DNA of 64,000 nt from Pedobacter sp. ISL-64 (GTDB taxonomy: Bacteria; Bacteroidota; Bacteroidia; Sphingobacteriales; Sphingobacteriaceae), in NCBI RefSeq assembly GCF_018613605.1, contig NZ_JAGGPU010000007.1:1-64000 (forward strand). Reading direction: 5' to 3'. Shown piece by piece: positions 26,993 through 35,590 of the stretch. Under the pieces are notes generated by a model, which saw nothing but the letters and a program-made list of their open reading frames with translations, did no database searches and was not told the origin of the DNA. Position numbers and translations under genes: made by a program. The number at the start of each line of letters is the position of its first letter. Positions within the stretch are counted from its first letter, which is position 1.

Positions 26993-27439
26993 TTATTGTG
27001 TATTAGACAGCTGTATGGTAAAATCTAATACAGAGTTACCAGGGATCGGGCCTACCGAACTGCTTCCATAACCCAAACCCGGTGGAACGATTAATCTTAT
27101 TTCTCCACCTTTTTGTATTTTAGGGATACCGATTCTCCACCCAGATATTAGTTCGGCAAGATTGAAGGTCTGCTCTTTGCCATCACCATTATCAAATACA
27201 CTTCCGTCTAATAACCTACCTTCATATTTAATGGTTATTTTAGTATTGTTGGGATAAGTGAACGATCCCGAACCAGGTTTAATGATCTGATAATATAAGC
27301 CAGAATCGTCTCTAACTGCGTTAATATTATTTTGTTTGATGAAATCGGTAATTTGTTTTTCAGGGTCTTCATCTTTTTTACAAGAAGAAACCGCAACTAT
27401 ACATAAAAAGAGTACGCTAAGAAATCTAAATTTAATCAT
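26993..27439 (-). CDS. FKBP-type peptidyl-prolyl isomerase lipoprotein
   Basis: The 148-residue lipoprotein has the signal MIKFRFLSVLFLCIVAVSSC, Cys20 followed by KKDEDPEKQ. The FKBP domain (about 60-146) is the best preserved of the three: TIKYEGRLLDGSVFDNG, LISGWRIGIPKIQKGGEIRLIVPPGLGYGS and SVLDFTIQL keep the usual Tyr, Phe-Asp, Trp and late Tyr pocket. The two shorter paralogs are clearly related over their whole length, pointing to tandem duplication. Confidence 0.86.
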   Translation of the reverse strand: MIKFRFLSVLFLCIVAVSSCKKDEDPEKQITDFIKQNNINAVRDDSGLYYQIIKPGSGSFTYPNNTKITIKYEGRLLDGSVFDNGDGKEQTFNLAELISGWRIGIPKIQKGGEIRLIVPPGLGYGSSSVGPIPGNSVLDFTIQLSNTQ

Positions 27440-27577
27440 AGCACGAAAATATGATTTTAATACTATAACCCTAAATTTAGATCAGTTTAAATATTGGACG
27501 CAAGGCTTAGCTATTATCGGTTACAGCGGTGATTGAAGATGCTTCGTGCCTATCGATGACAGATTCCATAAGAGTGA

Positions 27578-27649
27578 TCGTCATTCTCGCGCAAGCGGGA
27601 ATCTTAAAGCTTATTGCATTAAGATTCCCAATCGAGTTGGGAATGACGA
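27578..27649. repeat. GTCATTC palindromic element, inverted copy of the 15735 family
   Basis: The ends TCGTCATTC and GAATGACGA are inverted repeats. The reverse complement follows the 15735-15821 element closely (CATTCCCAACTcGATTGGGA, TTAATGC, GATTCCCGCnTGCGCGAG). The rest of the 27440-27767 spacer contains no gene; 27720-27767 holds a CTAAACCCTCTACCC quasi-repeat. Confidence 0.75.
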
Positions 27650-27767
27650 CTCCTCTTATCCTATATCACTAAAAATTCCACGTCATTTATACTAATTTTT
27701 ATGAATAAGTTTAAGGCATGAGTATCCACCCAGGCCCAAACGCTAAACCCTCTACCCTAAACCTACC

Positions 27768-29561
27768 TTAAAAAATATACTTATTTGCCTCAATAAGCTG
27801 TTGGGCAACTCTTTGACGGGCATCTTTAACATTAAATGGTTCTACTTTAGTAAAACGGCGTAAACCAACAAGCATCATACGTTGCTCATCACCTTCGGCA
27901 AATGCCCAAAGCGCTTCTTTACCCGCTTTGGCTATACCATCAACCGCTTCTACCAAATAAATCCTTAATAGATCTAATTGACCCGCAATGGCTTCTTCTC
28001 CGCGGGTGCTTGCTAATTTTTCTGTTCTCAACAGTGCAGATTCAAGCACATAAACATAACTGGCCATATCTGCAATGTTCATTAAAATTTCCTGCTCTTT
28101 GCTTAAGGTCATCATTAATTTTTGAACCGCAGCACCAGCCACCATTAAAGTTGCTTTTTTCAAATTCGAGAGCACTTTTTTCTCTGCAGCAAACAAGGTG
28201 GTATCTTCTTCACCAAAATCAGGGATGCTCATTAATTCGGCTGCAACTGCTGTAGCTGGTGTCATTAAATCCAGTTCACCCTTCATGGCGCGTTTCAGCA
28301 TCATATCAACGGTTAACAAACGGTTAATTTCGTTTGTACCTTCAAAAATCCGGTTGATACGTGCATCACGGTACGCCCTATCCATTGGCGCATCGGCACT
28401 AAAGCCCATGCCACCGTAAATCTGCACACCTTCATCCACAGTATAATCTAAAGCTTCAGAACCCCATACTTTTAAAATGGCACACTCTACCGCAAATTGC
28501 TCTACAGATTTTAACCTCGCTTTACCAGATTCCATTCCGCCCGCAACCAGTTGATCGTAAGTATCATCAATATTCTGACCTGCACGGTAGTTCGCCGCAT
28601 CAACAGCGTAAAGTTTGGCGGCGATTTCTGCAATTTTAAAACGGATAGCGCCATATTTAGAAATCGGGCGACCAAACTGGATCCGCTCATTCGAATAATT
28701 AATCGCAGTATTTAAAGTTGCTTTTGAAGCACCAATAGCTGCCGCCGATAATTTAATACGGCCAATATTTAAAATGTTAACTGCTATTTTGAAACCGTTT
28801 TCTCTATCGCTCAACATGTTCTCAACCGGCACCGGACAATCGTTAAAGAAAACTTGGCGGGTTGAAGATCCTTTAATACCCATTTTATGTTCTTCAGGAT
28901 TCATGGTTATGCCCCCGAAATCCTTCTCCACAATAAATGCAGTTAAGTTTTTATCATCGTCAATTTTAGCGAAAACGATAAAAATATCAGCAAAACCACC
29001 ATTTGTAATCCACATTTTCTGTCCTGTGATGATGTAGTGTTTACCATCGTCGCTCAGCGTGGCTTTGGTTTTACCAGAGTTTGCATCCGAACCTGAGTTT
29101 GGCTCGGTTAAGCAATAAGCAGCCTTCCATTCACCCGAACCGAGTTTAGGAATATACTTTGCTTTTTGCGCTTCGTTACCATAATATAAGATTGGTAACG
29201 TACCAATTCCGGTATGAGCTGAAAGCGCAACAGCGAAAGAGTGTCCTGCACCTACTACATCTGCAACCAGCATAGAAGTGTTAAAGTTTTTGCCGAAACC
29301 TCCGTACTCTTCCGGTACCGAAACACCAAGAATACCCAGTTCGCCAGCTTTGGTTAAAAGTGTTGGCATTAACTCAGGATCTTCCTGTTTGTCAATTTTA
29401 TCTAAATTGGGATAAACCTCAGCCGCCAGAAAATCGCGACAGGTTTGTGCAATCATCTGCTGCTCTTCATCAAATTCTTCAGGGATAAATACTTCCTGAT
29501 AAGTGGTATCCTTAATTAAGAATTCACCGCCTTTAATTGTCTTTTTTTCAGTTGTTTCCAT
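27768..29561 (-). CDS. fadE: Acyl-CoA dehydrogenase (FadE of fadNAE type)
   Basis: It catalyses the first step of fatty-acid beta-oxidation, FAD-dependent alpha-beta dehydrogenation of acyl-CoA. At 597 residues it is longer than ordinary acyl-CoA dehydrogenases (about 380) and matches the length of Bacillus FadE (YusJ). The core (about 30-420) contains CLTEPNSGSDANSGKT, MWITNGGFADIF and the C-terminal YGGMGFSADAPMDRAYRDARINRIFEGTNEINR with the catalytic-Glu helix. An additional C-terminal helical domain of about 170 residues follows. It is the last gene of the fadN-fadA-(four-helix)-fadE series. Confidence 0.93.
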   Translation of the reverse strand: METTEKKTIKGGEFLIKDTTYQEVFIPEEFDEEQQMIAQTCRDFLAAEVYPNLDKIDKQEDPELMPTLLTKAGELGILGVSVPEEYGGFGKNFNTSMLVADVVGAGHSFAVALSAHTGIGTLPILYYGNEAQKAKYIPKLGSGEWKAAYCLTEPNSGSDANSGKTKATLSDDGKHYIITGQKMWITNGGFADIFIVFAKIDDDKNLTAFIVEKDFGGITMNPEEHKMGIKGSSTRQVFFNDCPVPVENMLSDRENGFKIAVNILNIGRIKLSAAAIGASKATLNTAINYSNERIQFGRPISKYGAIRFKIAEIAAKLYAVDAANYRAGQNIDDTYDQLVAGGMESGKARLKSVEQFAVECAILKVWGSEALDYTVDEGVQIYGGMGFSADAPMDRAYRDARINRIFEGTNEINRLLTVDMMLKRAMKGELDLMTPATAVAAELMSIPDFGEEDTTLFAAEKKVLSNLKKATLMVAGAAVQKLMMTLSKEQEILMNIADMASYVYVLESALLRTEKLASTRGEEAIAGQLDLLRIYLVEAVDGIAKAGKEALWAFAEGDEQRMMLVGLRRFTKVEPFNVKDARQRVAQQLIEANKYIF

Positions 29562-29566
29562 TGTTT

Positions 29567-29601
29567 TAGTATCTAGTAGCGAGTATTAGGTATCAAGACA
29601 A
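29567..29601. repeat. TAGTATCTAGTAGCGAGTAT quasi-repeat
   Basis: The sequence TAGTATCTAGTAGCGAGTAT followed by TAGGTATCAAGAC recurs at 31388-31415 upstream of fadA, and inverted CTTGATAC-type versions occur at 30176-30208 and 31479-31510. Together they flank the four-helix-bundle gene and fadA. No coding potential. Confidence 0.6.
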
Positions 29602-29747
29602 AGCTTAACACTAGATATCACTAAATTTTAATATTAGGCAGCTATTATCAGGCATCAAAACTGTGTTCAAAAACTTGATATCGCTTTATTATTTTTTCTA
29701 TTATTTCTTTTATTCAATCTGGGCACTTTATACTCAAACCTTAATGC

Positions 29748-30101
29748 TTATACTTTGATACTTCTATCCAAAGCATAAACCATTTTTTGAATCTCAGTAG
29801 TTTTCTCAATCAAATCGGCTGATAATTCATCATCTAGTAATTCAAGTCGGTTTGAAATAATCAATTGTGTCTCTAACTCAAAAGCTGAACCTTGGCTTAT
29901 GTTCAAAAAATATTTGAATTGAGCACCACCTCCTCTACCAGAACCCTCAGCTATATTTGAAGAAATTGATACCGAACATCTTTTCATTTGTGAAATCAAT
30001 CCAAATCTTTCTTCATTCGGCAAGAGTGATGTCGCTTTATAAACTTCAACAGCTAAGTCGATTGATTTTTGCCAAACTTTTAGTTCTTTAAAATTATGCA
30101 T
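29748..30101 (-). CDS. Four-helix bundle protein (23S rRNA IVS-like)
   Basis: The 117-residue protein matches the S23/IVS family: FKELKVWQKSIDLAVEVYKATSLLP at 4-28, RFGLISQMKRCSVSISSNIAEGSGR near 33-57, and the QGSAFELETQLIISNRLELL helix. Such proteins were first known from intervening sequences in 23S rRNA genes and are now found scattered in chromosomes. The function is unclear; a pentameric helical assembly is known for some. It sits inside the fad operon between fadA and fadE, bordered by GATACT-type short repeats, which suggests it arrived by insertion. Confidence 0.88.
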   Translation of the reverse strand: MHNFKELKVWQKSIDLAVEVYKATSLLPNEERFGLISQMKRCSVSISSNIAEGSGRGGGAQFKYFLNISQGSAFELETQLIISNRLELLDDELSADLIEKTTEIQKMVYALDRSIKV

Positions 30102-30208
30102 ATGCTTTAGTATTAAATTATGAATACAAATATGTCTGGGATGATTTTATAAACCTGGTTACACTTATTATTCAATCTCGATACTTGATACCCACATCTT
30201 GATACTAA

Positions 30209-31384
30209 TTACAACAACTCAAATATCCCTGCGGCACCTTGCCCGGTTCCTACGCACATGGTTACCATTCCGTACTTTTTATTTTGTCTTTTTAGTTCAT
30301 TCATGATCTGTACGGTAAGTTTTGCTCCTGTACAACCCAGCGGATGCCCTAATGCAATTGCACCACCATTTACATTAATTACATCAGGATTTAAATCTAA
30401 TGTTCTGATTACGGCTAACGATTGTGAGGCAAAAGCTTCGTTCAGTTCGATTAAATCGATATCCTCTTTTTTCAAACCGGCTTGTTTCAACGCTTTTGGA
30501 ATTGCCTCAATTGGGCCAATCCCCATAATGCGTGGCGGAACACCCGCAATACCATAACTCACCAACCTGGCAATCGGTTCTGCGTTTAATTCTTTCATTT
30601 TCTTTTCAGAAACCACCAAAACAAAGGCTGCACCATCAGATGTTTGCGATGAATTACCCGCGGTTACACTTCCAACCGCATCAAATACAGGCTTCAGTTT
30701 CGCCAATTTGTCTAGAGTAGTATCTGCACGTGGACCCTCATCGGTATCAACCACGTAAGAACGTGTTTTCTTTTTAAGATTGGCATCGAGGTAATTTTCG
30801 TTTACTGTGATTGGCAGAATACCGTCTTTTAAATGACCGTTTTTTATAGCGTGAATAGCTTTTTCATGAGATTTTAACGAAAAAGCATCTTGATCTTCAC
30901 GGCTCACATTATATTCTTTAGCTACTGCTTCGGCGGTTAAGCCCATGCCCCAATACCAGTCTGGATTGTTTTTTGCAACTTCTGCATTTGGTACAAGCTT
31001 CCAACCTCCAAAAGGCATTCCACTCATAACCTCTACCCCACCAGCAATAATACAATCGGCCATGCCAGCCTTAATTTTGGCAACTGCTGTAGCAATGGTA
31101 TCTAAACCTGATGCACAATAGCGGTTTACCGTAACACCAGGAACTTTATCAGTATCCAAACCCATTAGCGAAATCATACGGCCAATATTTAAGCCTTGCT
31201 CTGCTTCTGGAGTAGCGTTACCCACAATTACATCATCAATCTGTTCGTTATCTAAATTCGGAACCGATGCCACTAAAGCCCTGATTACTTCTGCGGCTAA
31301 ATCATCAGCTCTTGTAAAACGGAATACGCCACGGGGTGCTTTGCCCACTGCTGTACGATATCCGGCTATAATATATGCTTCCAT
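30209..31384 (-). CDS. fadA: Acetyl-CoA C-acyltransferase (3-ketoacyl-CoA thiolase)
   Basis: It cleaves 3-ketoacyl-CoA to acetyl-CoA and a shortened acyl-CoA, the last beta-oxidation step. The 391-residue protein has the acyl-accepting cysteine in TVNRYCASGLDTIA (about residue 88), the NEAFASQ motif, GGAIALGHPLGCTGA with the catalytic His, and the C-terminal CVGTGQGAAG with the second Cys. Same strand as fadN, about 135 bp downstream of it, in the order of Bacillus fadNAE. Confidence 0.95.
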   Translation of the reverse strand: MEAYIIAGYRTAVGKAPRGVFRFTRADDLAAEVIRALVASVPNLDNEQIDDVIVGNATPEAEQGLNIGRMISLMGLDTDKVPGVTVNRYCASGLDTIATAVAKIKAGMADCIIAGGVEVMSGMPFGGWKLVPNAEVAKNNPDWYWGMGLTAEAVAKEYNVSREDQDAFSLKSHEKAIHAIKNGHLKDGILPITVNENYLDANLKKKTRSYVVDTDEGPRADTTLDKLAKLKPVFDAVGSVTAGNSSQTSDGAAFVLVVSEKKMKELNAEPIARLVSYGIAGVPPRIMGIGPIEAIPKALKQAGLKKEDIDLIELNEAFASQSLAVIRTLDLNPDVINVNGGAIALGHPLGCTGAKLTVQIMNELKRQNKKYGMVTMCVGTGQGAAGIFELL

Positions 31385-31386
31385 TT

Positions 31387-31510
31387 TTATTTAGTATCTA
31401 GTAGCGAGTATCAAGACCCAAGACTCAATCCCGCATTATTTTATTTTTTATTTTATCTAAAAACAGCTATTCGACAATCGTATCTTGATACTTGATACTC
31501 AAATCTTGAT
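31387..31510. repeat. GATACT/TAGTATC quasi-repeats between fadN and fadA
   Basis: 31388-31415 repeats TAGTATCTAGTAGCGAGTAT of 29569 with few changes. 31479-31510 (CGTATCTTGATACTTGATAC...) is in inverted orientation. The pattern resembles the GAATGA and GACT-AGACT quasi-repeats in other spacers of this window. Confidence 0.55.
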
Positions 31511-31519
31511 TCCCTATTT

Positions 31520-33925
31520 CTAATTCCTCAACGGTTTCCCCTTCGTAATAATACTCTGAATCCGCTCTAAAGATTTTCGCTCACCTGCAAGTGATAAAAA
31601 TGCTTCTCTTTCCAGATCCAATAAATATTGCTCTGTTACTTCTGTCGGAGCCGATAAGTCACCTCCACACATCACATAACCTAATTTTTCGGATATTTTT
31701 TTATCGTGTTCAGAAATGAAATGCCCCGCATACATGCTATTTGCACCAGCATAAACAATTCCTAAACCTTGCTTTCCTAATACTTTAATATCGTTCCGTT
31801 GCACTGGCTTCGTATAACCGGCATCGGCCAATTCTATTGCTTTAGCTTTTGCATCGGCCAATAAGCGGTTCCGGTTCATCGAGATCGAGAATTTATCCTT
31901 TTGCAGATAGCCCAGTTCGTAAGCCTCGTAACCAGAAGTAGAAACTTTCGCCATTCCGATGGTTAAGAAACGATCTTTCAAAGCATTTTGCACAATCTGA
32001 TCATCTTTATACTCATCAGAAGCACGCAAAGCAAATTCTTTTGTTCCGCCGCCACCAGGGATAACGCCAACACCAAACTCAACCAAACCCATATAAGTTT
32101 CGGCAGAAAGCTGAACGTGATCGGCATGTAAACTAAATTCGCAGCCACCACCCAGGGTTAAATTATGTGGGGCAACCACAACCGGAATAGAAGAATAACG
32201 GATGCGCATCGAAGTATTCTGGAACATTCTGATCGCCATATTCAATTCATCCCACTCCTGCTCTACCGCCATCATAAAAATCATACCCACATTTGCCCCG
32301 GCAGAGAAGTTTGCACCATCATTGCCGATTACTAAACCACGGTAATCTTTCTCGGCCATATCAATCGCTTTGTTTATTCCAGAGATCACATCACCGCCAA
32401 TGGTATTCATTTTGGTGTGGAATTCTACATTCAGAATGCCGTCGCCCAGATCGATAATCGAAACGCCTGAGTTTTTCCAAAGGGTTTTATTTTCGCGGAG
32501 GTTATCCAAGATGATGAACTCATCGGTTCCCGGTAAGGCTTTATAACTTTTAGAAGGAATATCGTAATATTTTTTAACGCCGTTTTCTACTTTATAGAAT
32601 GAAGTATTTCCGGCATCGAGCATTTCATGTACCCAAGCCGCAGCTTTATTGCCATATTGTTCCATTCCTTCGATGGCTTCTTTTACGCCAACTGCATCCC
32701 AAAGTTCGAAGGGGCCAAGCTCCCAACCGAAACCTGCACGCATTGCATCATCGATACGGTACAATTCGTCAGAAATTTCAGGAATTCTATCTGATACATA
32801 TTCAAATAAACCAAATGAAGAATGACGGAACAACTCGCCTGCCTTATCTTTTCCTTTGGCAAAAATCTTCATACGCTCACGAAGATTTTCAACCGGCTTA
32901 GTCATTTCTAAGGTAGCCGATTTTACTTTTTGCTGTGGTTTGTATTCTAAAGTTTTTAAATCAAGCGCCAGGATTTCGGTTTTACCATCGGCAGATTTGG
33001 TTTTTTTATAGAAACCCTGTTTGGTTTTATCGCCAAGCCATTTGTTCTCTTCCATTTTTTGCACGTATGCTGGAAGTTTAAACAAATCGTGTGCTTTATC
33101 ATCCGGACAGTTATCATAAAGTCCTTTTGCTACTTTGATCATGGTATCTAAACCCACCACATCCGAAGTACGGAAAGTAGCCGATTTTGGTCTACCCAAG
33201 GCTGGTCCGGTAAATTTATCAACCTCTTCTACTGTCAGATCCAGTTTTTCAACTAAATGCAAAAGTGCCATGATGGAATAAACACCTACACGATTGGCAA
33301 TAAAAGCTGGGGTATCTTTACATAAAACAGTTGTTTTTCCTAAAAACTTATCGCCATAATGCATCAGAAAATCAACAATTTCAGGTTGCGTATGTGGTGT
33401 AGGGATAACCTCCAACAATTTTAAATAGCGGGGCGGATTAAAAAAGTGTGTACCGCAAAAATGCGATTTAAAATCATCGCTCCTTCCTTCAGCCATTAAG
33501 TGGATTGGAATGCCAGAAGTATTCGAAGTAATCAATGTGCCTGGTTTACGGAACTGTTCTACCTGCTCGAAAACTTTTTTCTTGATATCAAGATTTTCGA
33601 CTACAACTTCAATAACCCAATCGTAACCGGCAATTTTCGGCATATCATCGTCGAAATTCCCAGTTTTGATCTTATTTAATGCTTTTTTGCTATAAACTGG
33701 CGATGGATTGGTTTTTACGGCCGTTTGCAAAGCTGTATTAACAATCCGGTTTTTTACAACTGGGTTATCCAGTGTTAATCCTTTTGCCTGCTCTTCGGGA
33801 CTTAGCTCTTTGGGGGCTATATCTAACAACAAAACCTCTACACCAATGTTGGCGAAGTGGCATGCAATACGCGACCCCATAATACCCGAACCTAAAACTG
33901 CAACTTTATTAATGCTTCGTTTCAT
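31520..33925 (-). CDS. fadN: 3-hydroxyacyl-CoA dehydrogenase/enoyl-CoA hydratase (FadN type)
   Basis: This bifunctional beta-oxidation enzyme hydrates enoyl-CoA and oxidises the hydroxy product. The 801-residue protein has the dehydrogenase first: NAD-binding VAVLGSGIMGSRIACHFANIG at 8-28, SNTSGIPI near 135, GTHFFNPPRYLKLLEVIP and the second HAD domain to about 460. The crotonase domain is C-terminal, with SAGANVGMIF, LGGGCEFSLHADHVQLSAET and VGVIPGGGGTKEF. This domain order is the reverse of E. coli FadB and matches Bacillus FadN. First structural gene after marR. Confidence 0.94.
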   Translation of the reverse strand: MKRSINKVAVLGSGIMGSRIACHFANIGVEVLLLDIAPKELSPEEQAKGLTLDNPVVKNRIVNTALQTAVKTNPSPVYSKKALNKIKTGNFDDDMPKIAGYDWVIEVVVENLDIKKKVFEQVEQFRKPGTLITSNTSGIPIHLMAEGRSDDFKSHFCGTHFFNPPRYLKLLEVIPTPHTQPEIVDFLMHYGDKFLGKTTVLCKDTPAFIANRVGVYSIMALLHLVEKLDLTVEEVDKFTGPALGRPKSATFRTSDVVGLDTMIKVAKGLYDNCPDDKAHDLFKLPAYVQKMEENKWLGDKTKQGFYKKTKSADGKTEILALDLKTLEYKPQQKVKSATLEMTKPVENLRERMKIFAKGKDKAGELFRHSSFGLFEYVSDRIPEISDELYRIDDAMRAGFGWELGPFELWDAVGVKEAIEGMEQYGNKAAAWVHEMLDAGNTSFYKVENGVKKYYDIPSKSYKALPGTDEFIILDNLRENKTLWKNSGVSIIDLGDGILNVEFHTKMNTIGGDVISGINKAIDMAEKDYRGLVIGNDGANFSAGANVGMIFMMAVEQEWDELNMAIRMFQNTSMRIRYSSIPVVVAPHNLTLGGGCEFSLHADHVQLSAETYMGLVEFGVGVIPGGGGTKEFALRASDEYKDDQIVQNALKDRFLTIGMAKVSTSGYEAYELGYLQKDKFSISMNRNRLLADAKAKAIELADAGYTKPVQRNDIKVLGKQGLGIVYAGANSMYAGHFISEHDKKISEKLGYVMCGGDLSAPTEVTEQYLLDLEREAFLSLAGERKSLERIQSIITKGKPLRN

Positions 33926-34001
33926 TATCTATTTGCTTTTCATTAGTCTGATAGAATCATTTATGTAGCAACCTACCAAACAGATTTGATTGTTATATTT
34001 G

Positions 34002-34436
34002 TTAATCAACAGTATAGGCTACCGTGATATCATTTAGTTTTATCAATAGGTTAATAAAAGTCTCTTTCTCCTTTTTAGAGAAATGCTCATCGAGATATTC
34101 ATTAAATTTTCGAACAACACCTTTGGCCAATTGTTTTTTCTCTTTACCGAAATCAGTTAGAAAAACCTTTACCGATCGTTTATCACCTGCGGATGTTTCA
34201 CGGTAAATAAGGTTGGCCTCTTCCATATTATTTAACATACGGGATAAACTGGTTGCTTTAACCCCAAGTAAGCCAGCCAAATTTGAAACCGCAGTTCCCT
34301 CGGCATCATCTATATTTATAAGCATATAACCAATGGCCTGGGTAATCCCAAAACCAGATGCCATTTGATTGTACTTATTAAACATATTTTGCCAGGCAAA
34401 CTTAACGTGGTAATCTATGGTTTGTTGTTGTTTCAT
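34002..34436 (-). CDS. MarR-family transcriptional regulator
   Basis: The 144-residue winged-helix dimer protein has its DNA-binding part (SNLAGLLGVKATSLSRMLNNMEEANLIYRE, recognition helix about 62-82) followed by the beta-wing (AGDKRSVKVFLTDFGKE) and a C-terminal dimerisation helix. It lies just upstream of fadN on the same strand, so it probably represses the fad operon and its own promoter, with acyl-CoA as a possible ligand (inferred by analogy). The ATG at 34436 (MKQQQTIDYHV) is preferred: the predicted transcription start lies about 22 bases upstream, which leaves the farther ATG at 34466 outside the transcript. Confidence 0.87.
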   Translation of the reverse strand: MKQQQTIDYHVKFAWQNMFNKYNQMASGFGITQAIGYMLINIDDAEGTAVSNLAGLLGVKATSLSRMLNNMEEANLIYRETSAGDKRSVKVFLTDFGKEKKQLAKGVVRKFNEYLDEHFSKKEKETFINLLIKLNDITVAYTVD

Positions 34437-34455
34437 TTTTGCTAATTTATTATGC

Positions 34456-34494
34456 TTGCATAACAAAGCTAATGAATGTATTTTGTTAATGCAA
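34456..34494 (-). promoter_or_regulatory. marR promoter inside a near-perfect inverted repeat (operator)
   Basis: On the minus strand TTG (34492-34494), 20 bases, TAGCTTTG (34464-34471) is a good Bacteroidota promoter. The arms TTGCATAACAAA (34456-34467) and TTTGTTAATGCAA (34482-34494) are inverted repeats differing by one inserted base, and they cover both the -33 TTG and part of the -7 element. This is the layout expected for MarR autorepression. The site is also 53 bp upstream of the plus-strand gene at 34547 and could affect it. Confidence 0.6.
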
Positions 34495-34546
34495 TAGAAA
34501 AATTCAAAATATTTGTCAAATTTTTCTTATCATAGTCATACACAAA

Positions 34547-35524
34547 ATGAAAACACTTAATATGTTAAAAGTTAGAGGAATTCTCCTGTTTAGCCTATTT
34601 ATTTTATGGGCTGCAATTTGTAAGAGTCAGGTATCTTATTTCGGAGCTGCTCTTTTAAACAGTCAAAAATTAGAGATATTTAAAAAAACAACAACCTTGT
34701 TTACTTTACAGTATGCGGATTATGCTGAATTGGAAAAATTTGATTGGGCCATCAAAAAAAACTGGACGATTACACCCTATAAAATTATTAAGCCCGAAGA
34801 ACTTGCCCGCTACGACACAGTAGCAAATTATTCTTTTTTTTATTTCGATGGTTATGCAGAGAAGTTAGACAGTACAACCAATGTAAATGTGGTTTATGCA
34901 TTAAAATTAATAACGCCATCTAAAAAACCCAAGGTGAAGGAAGAAAGTATACTTGCAACGGTTACACTTTTTGCTGATCGGAACACCAATCTGCTGATTG
35001 AAACACAAGATCAGCAGTATGGATCAAAAAGGAGTATAAAAAACAATATTTTATCAAATCTTTATAACAAGTCTAATCTCCTCAATTGGTCGCCAGGATT
35101 TTTAACGGGTTATTTAAAACAGATTAATGATGGATTGCTTGCGAGTGAAAACTGTAGTATAGATTACCAATTCTACAATAAGGTGCGTTTACCAGAATTA
35201 GCAAAGGAAACGCTGTACGTACCCGAATATATTAAGCAGGTGTTTTCTTCAAGATTAGCACTTTTACCACCATCAGGTATAATTGCTGAACCTTATAACT
35301 ACAAACTCAAATTTGTATCATACAAAGTGCTCGATAGTTTAATTCTGAACAAAGCCGCTAATATTAAATATGTGGTTTACACACAACGATCTAATGATAA
35401 AATAATCAGTGTTTATGATAGCAAAGACGATAAAATCATTTACCAGCGTTTTTATCCGCAATTATCAAATTTTGAAATGAATGATTTAAGTGAGATCAAA
35501 AAGGTAATTACATCAATTAAATAG
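34547..35524 (+). CDS. Exported protein of unknown function
   Basis: This 325-residue protein has a hydrophobic N-terminal signal (about residues 7-28, ending in CKSQ). The mature part contains many Tyr/Phe-rich strands (YSFFYFDGYAEKLDS, VVYALKLITPSKK, LLIETQDQQYGSK) and no Cys pattern or TM segment. I recognise no family. It is divergent from the marR/fad operon and convergent with ompA, with a shared terminator. Start at the first ATG; the ATG five codons in (MLKVRG) is an alternative. Confidence 0.7.
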   Translation: MKTLNMLKVRGILLFSLFILWAAICKSQVSYFGAALLNSQKLEIFKKTTTLFTLQYADYAELEKFDWAIKKNWTITPYKIIKPEELARYDTVANYSFFYFDGYAEKLDSTTNVNVVYALKLITPSKKPKVKEESILATVTLFADRNTNLLIETQDQQYGSKRSIKNNILSNLYNKSNLLNWSPGFLTGYLKQINDGLLASENCSIDYQFYNKVRLPELAKETLYVPEYIKQVFSSRLALLPPSGIIAEPYNYKLKFVSYKVLDSLILNKAANIKYVVYTQRSNDKIISVYDSKDDKIIYQRFYPQLSNFEMNDLSEIKKVITSIK

Positions 35525-35540
35525 AAAATGGCTCTAAAAC

Positions 35541-35570
35541 AAAAAGTCCTGATGAAAATCAGGACTTTTT
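35541..35570. terminator. Bidirectional terminator (AGTCCTGAT hairpin)
   Basis: AAAAAGTCCTGAT pairs with ATCAGGACTTTTT around a four-base loop, between convergent genes ending at 35524 and 35591. The same stem, AGTCCTGAT/ATCAGGACT, recurs in the terminator at 59503-59529. Confidence 0.85.
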
Positions 35571-35590
35571 GTTAATATGATTAAAACAGA

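Noticed and set aside
14765..27649. CRISPR array
   Set aside because: Repeats are palindromic, single, far apart and of several families; there are no regular spacers and no cas genes.
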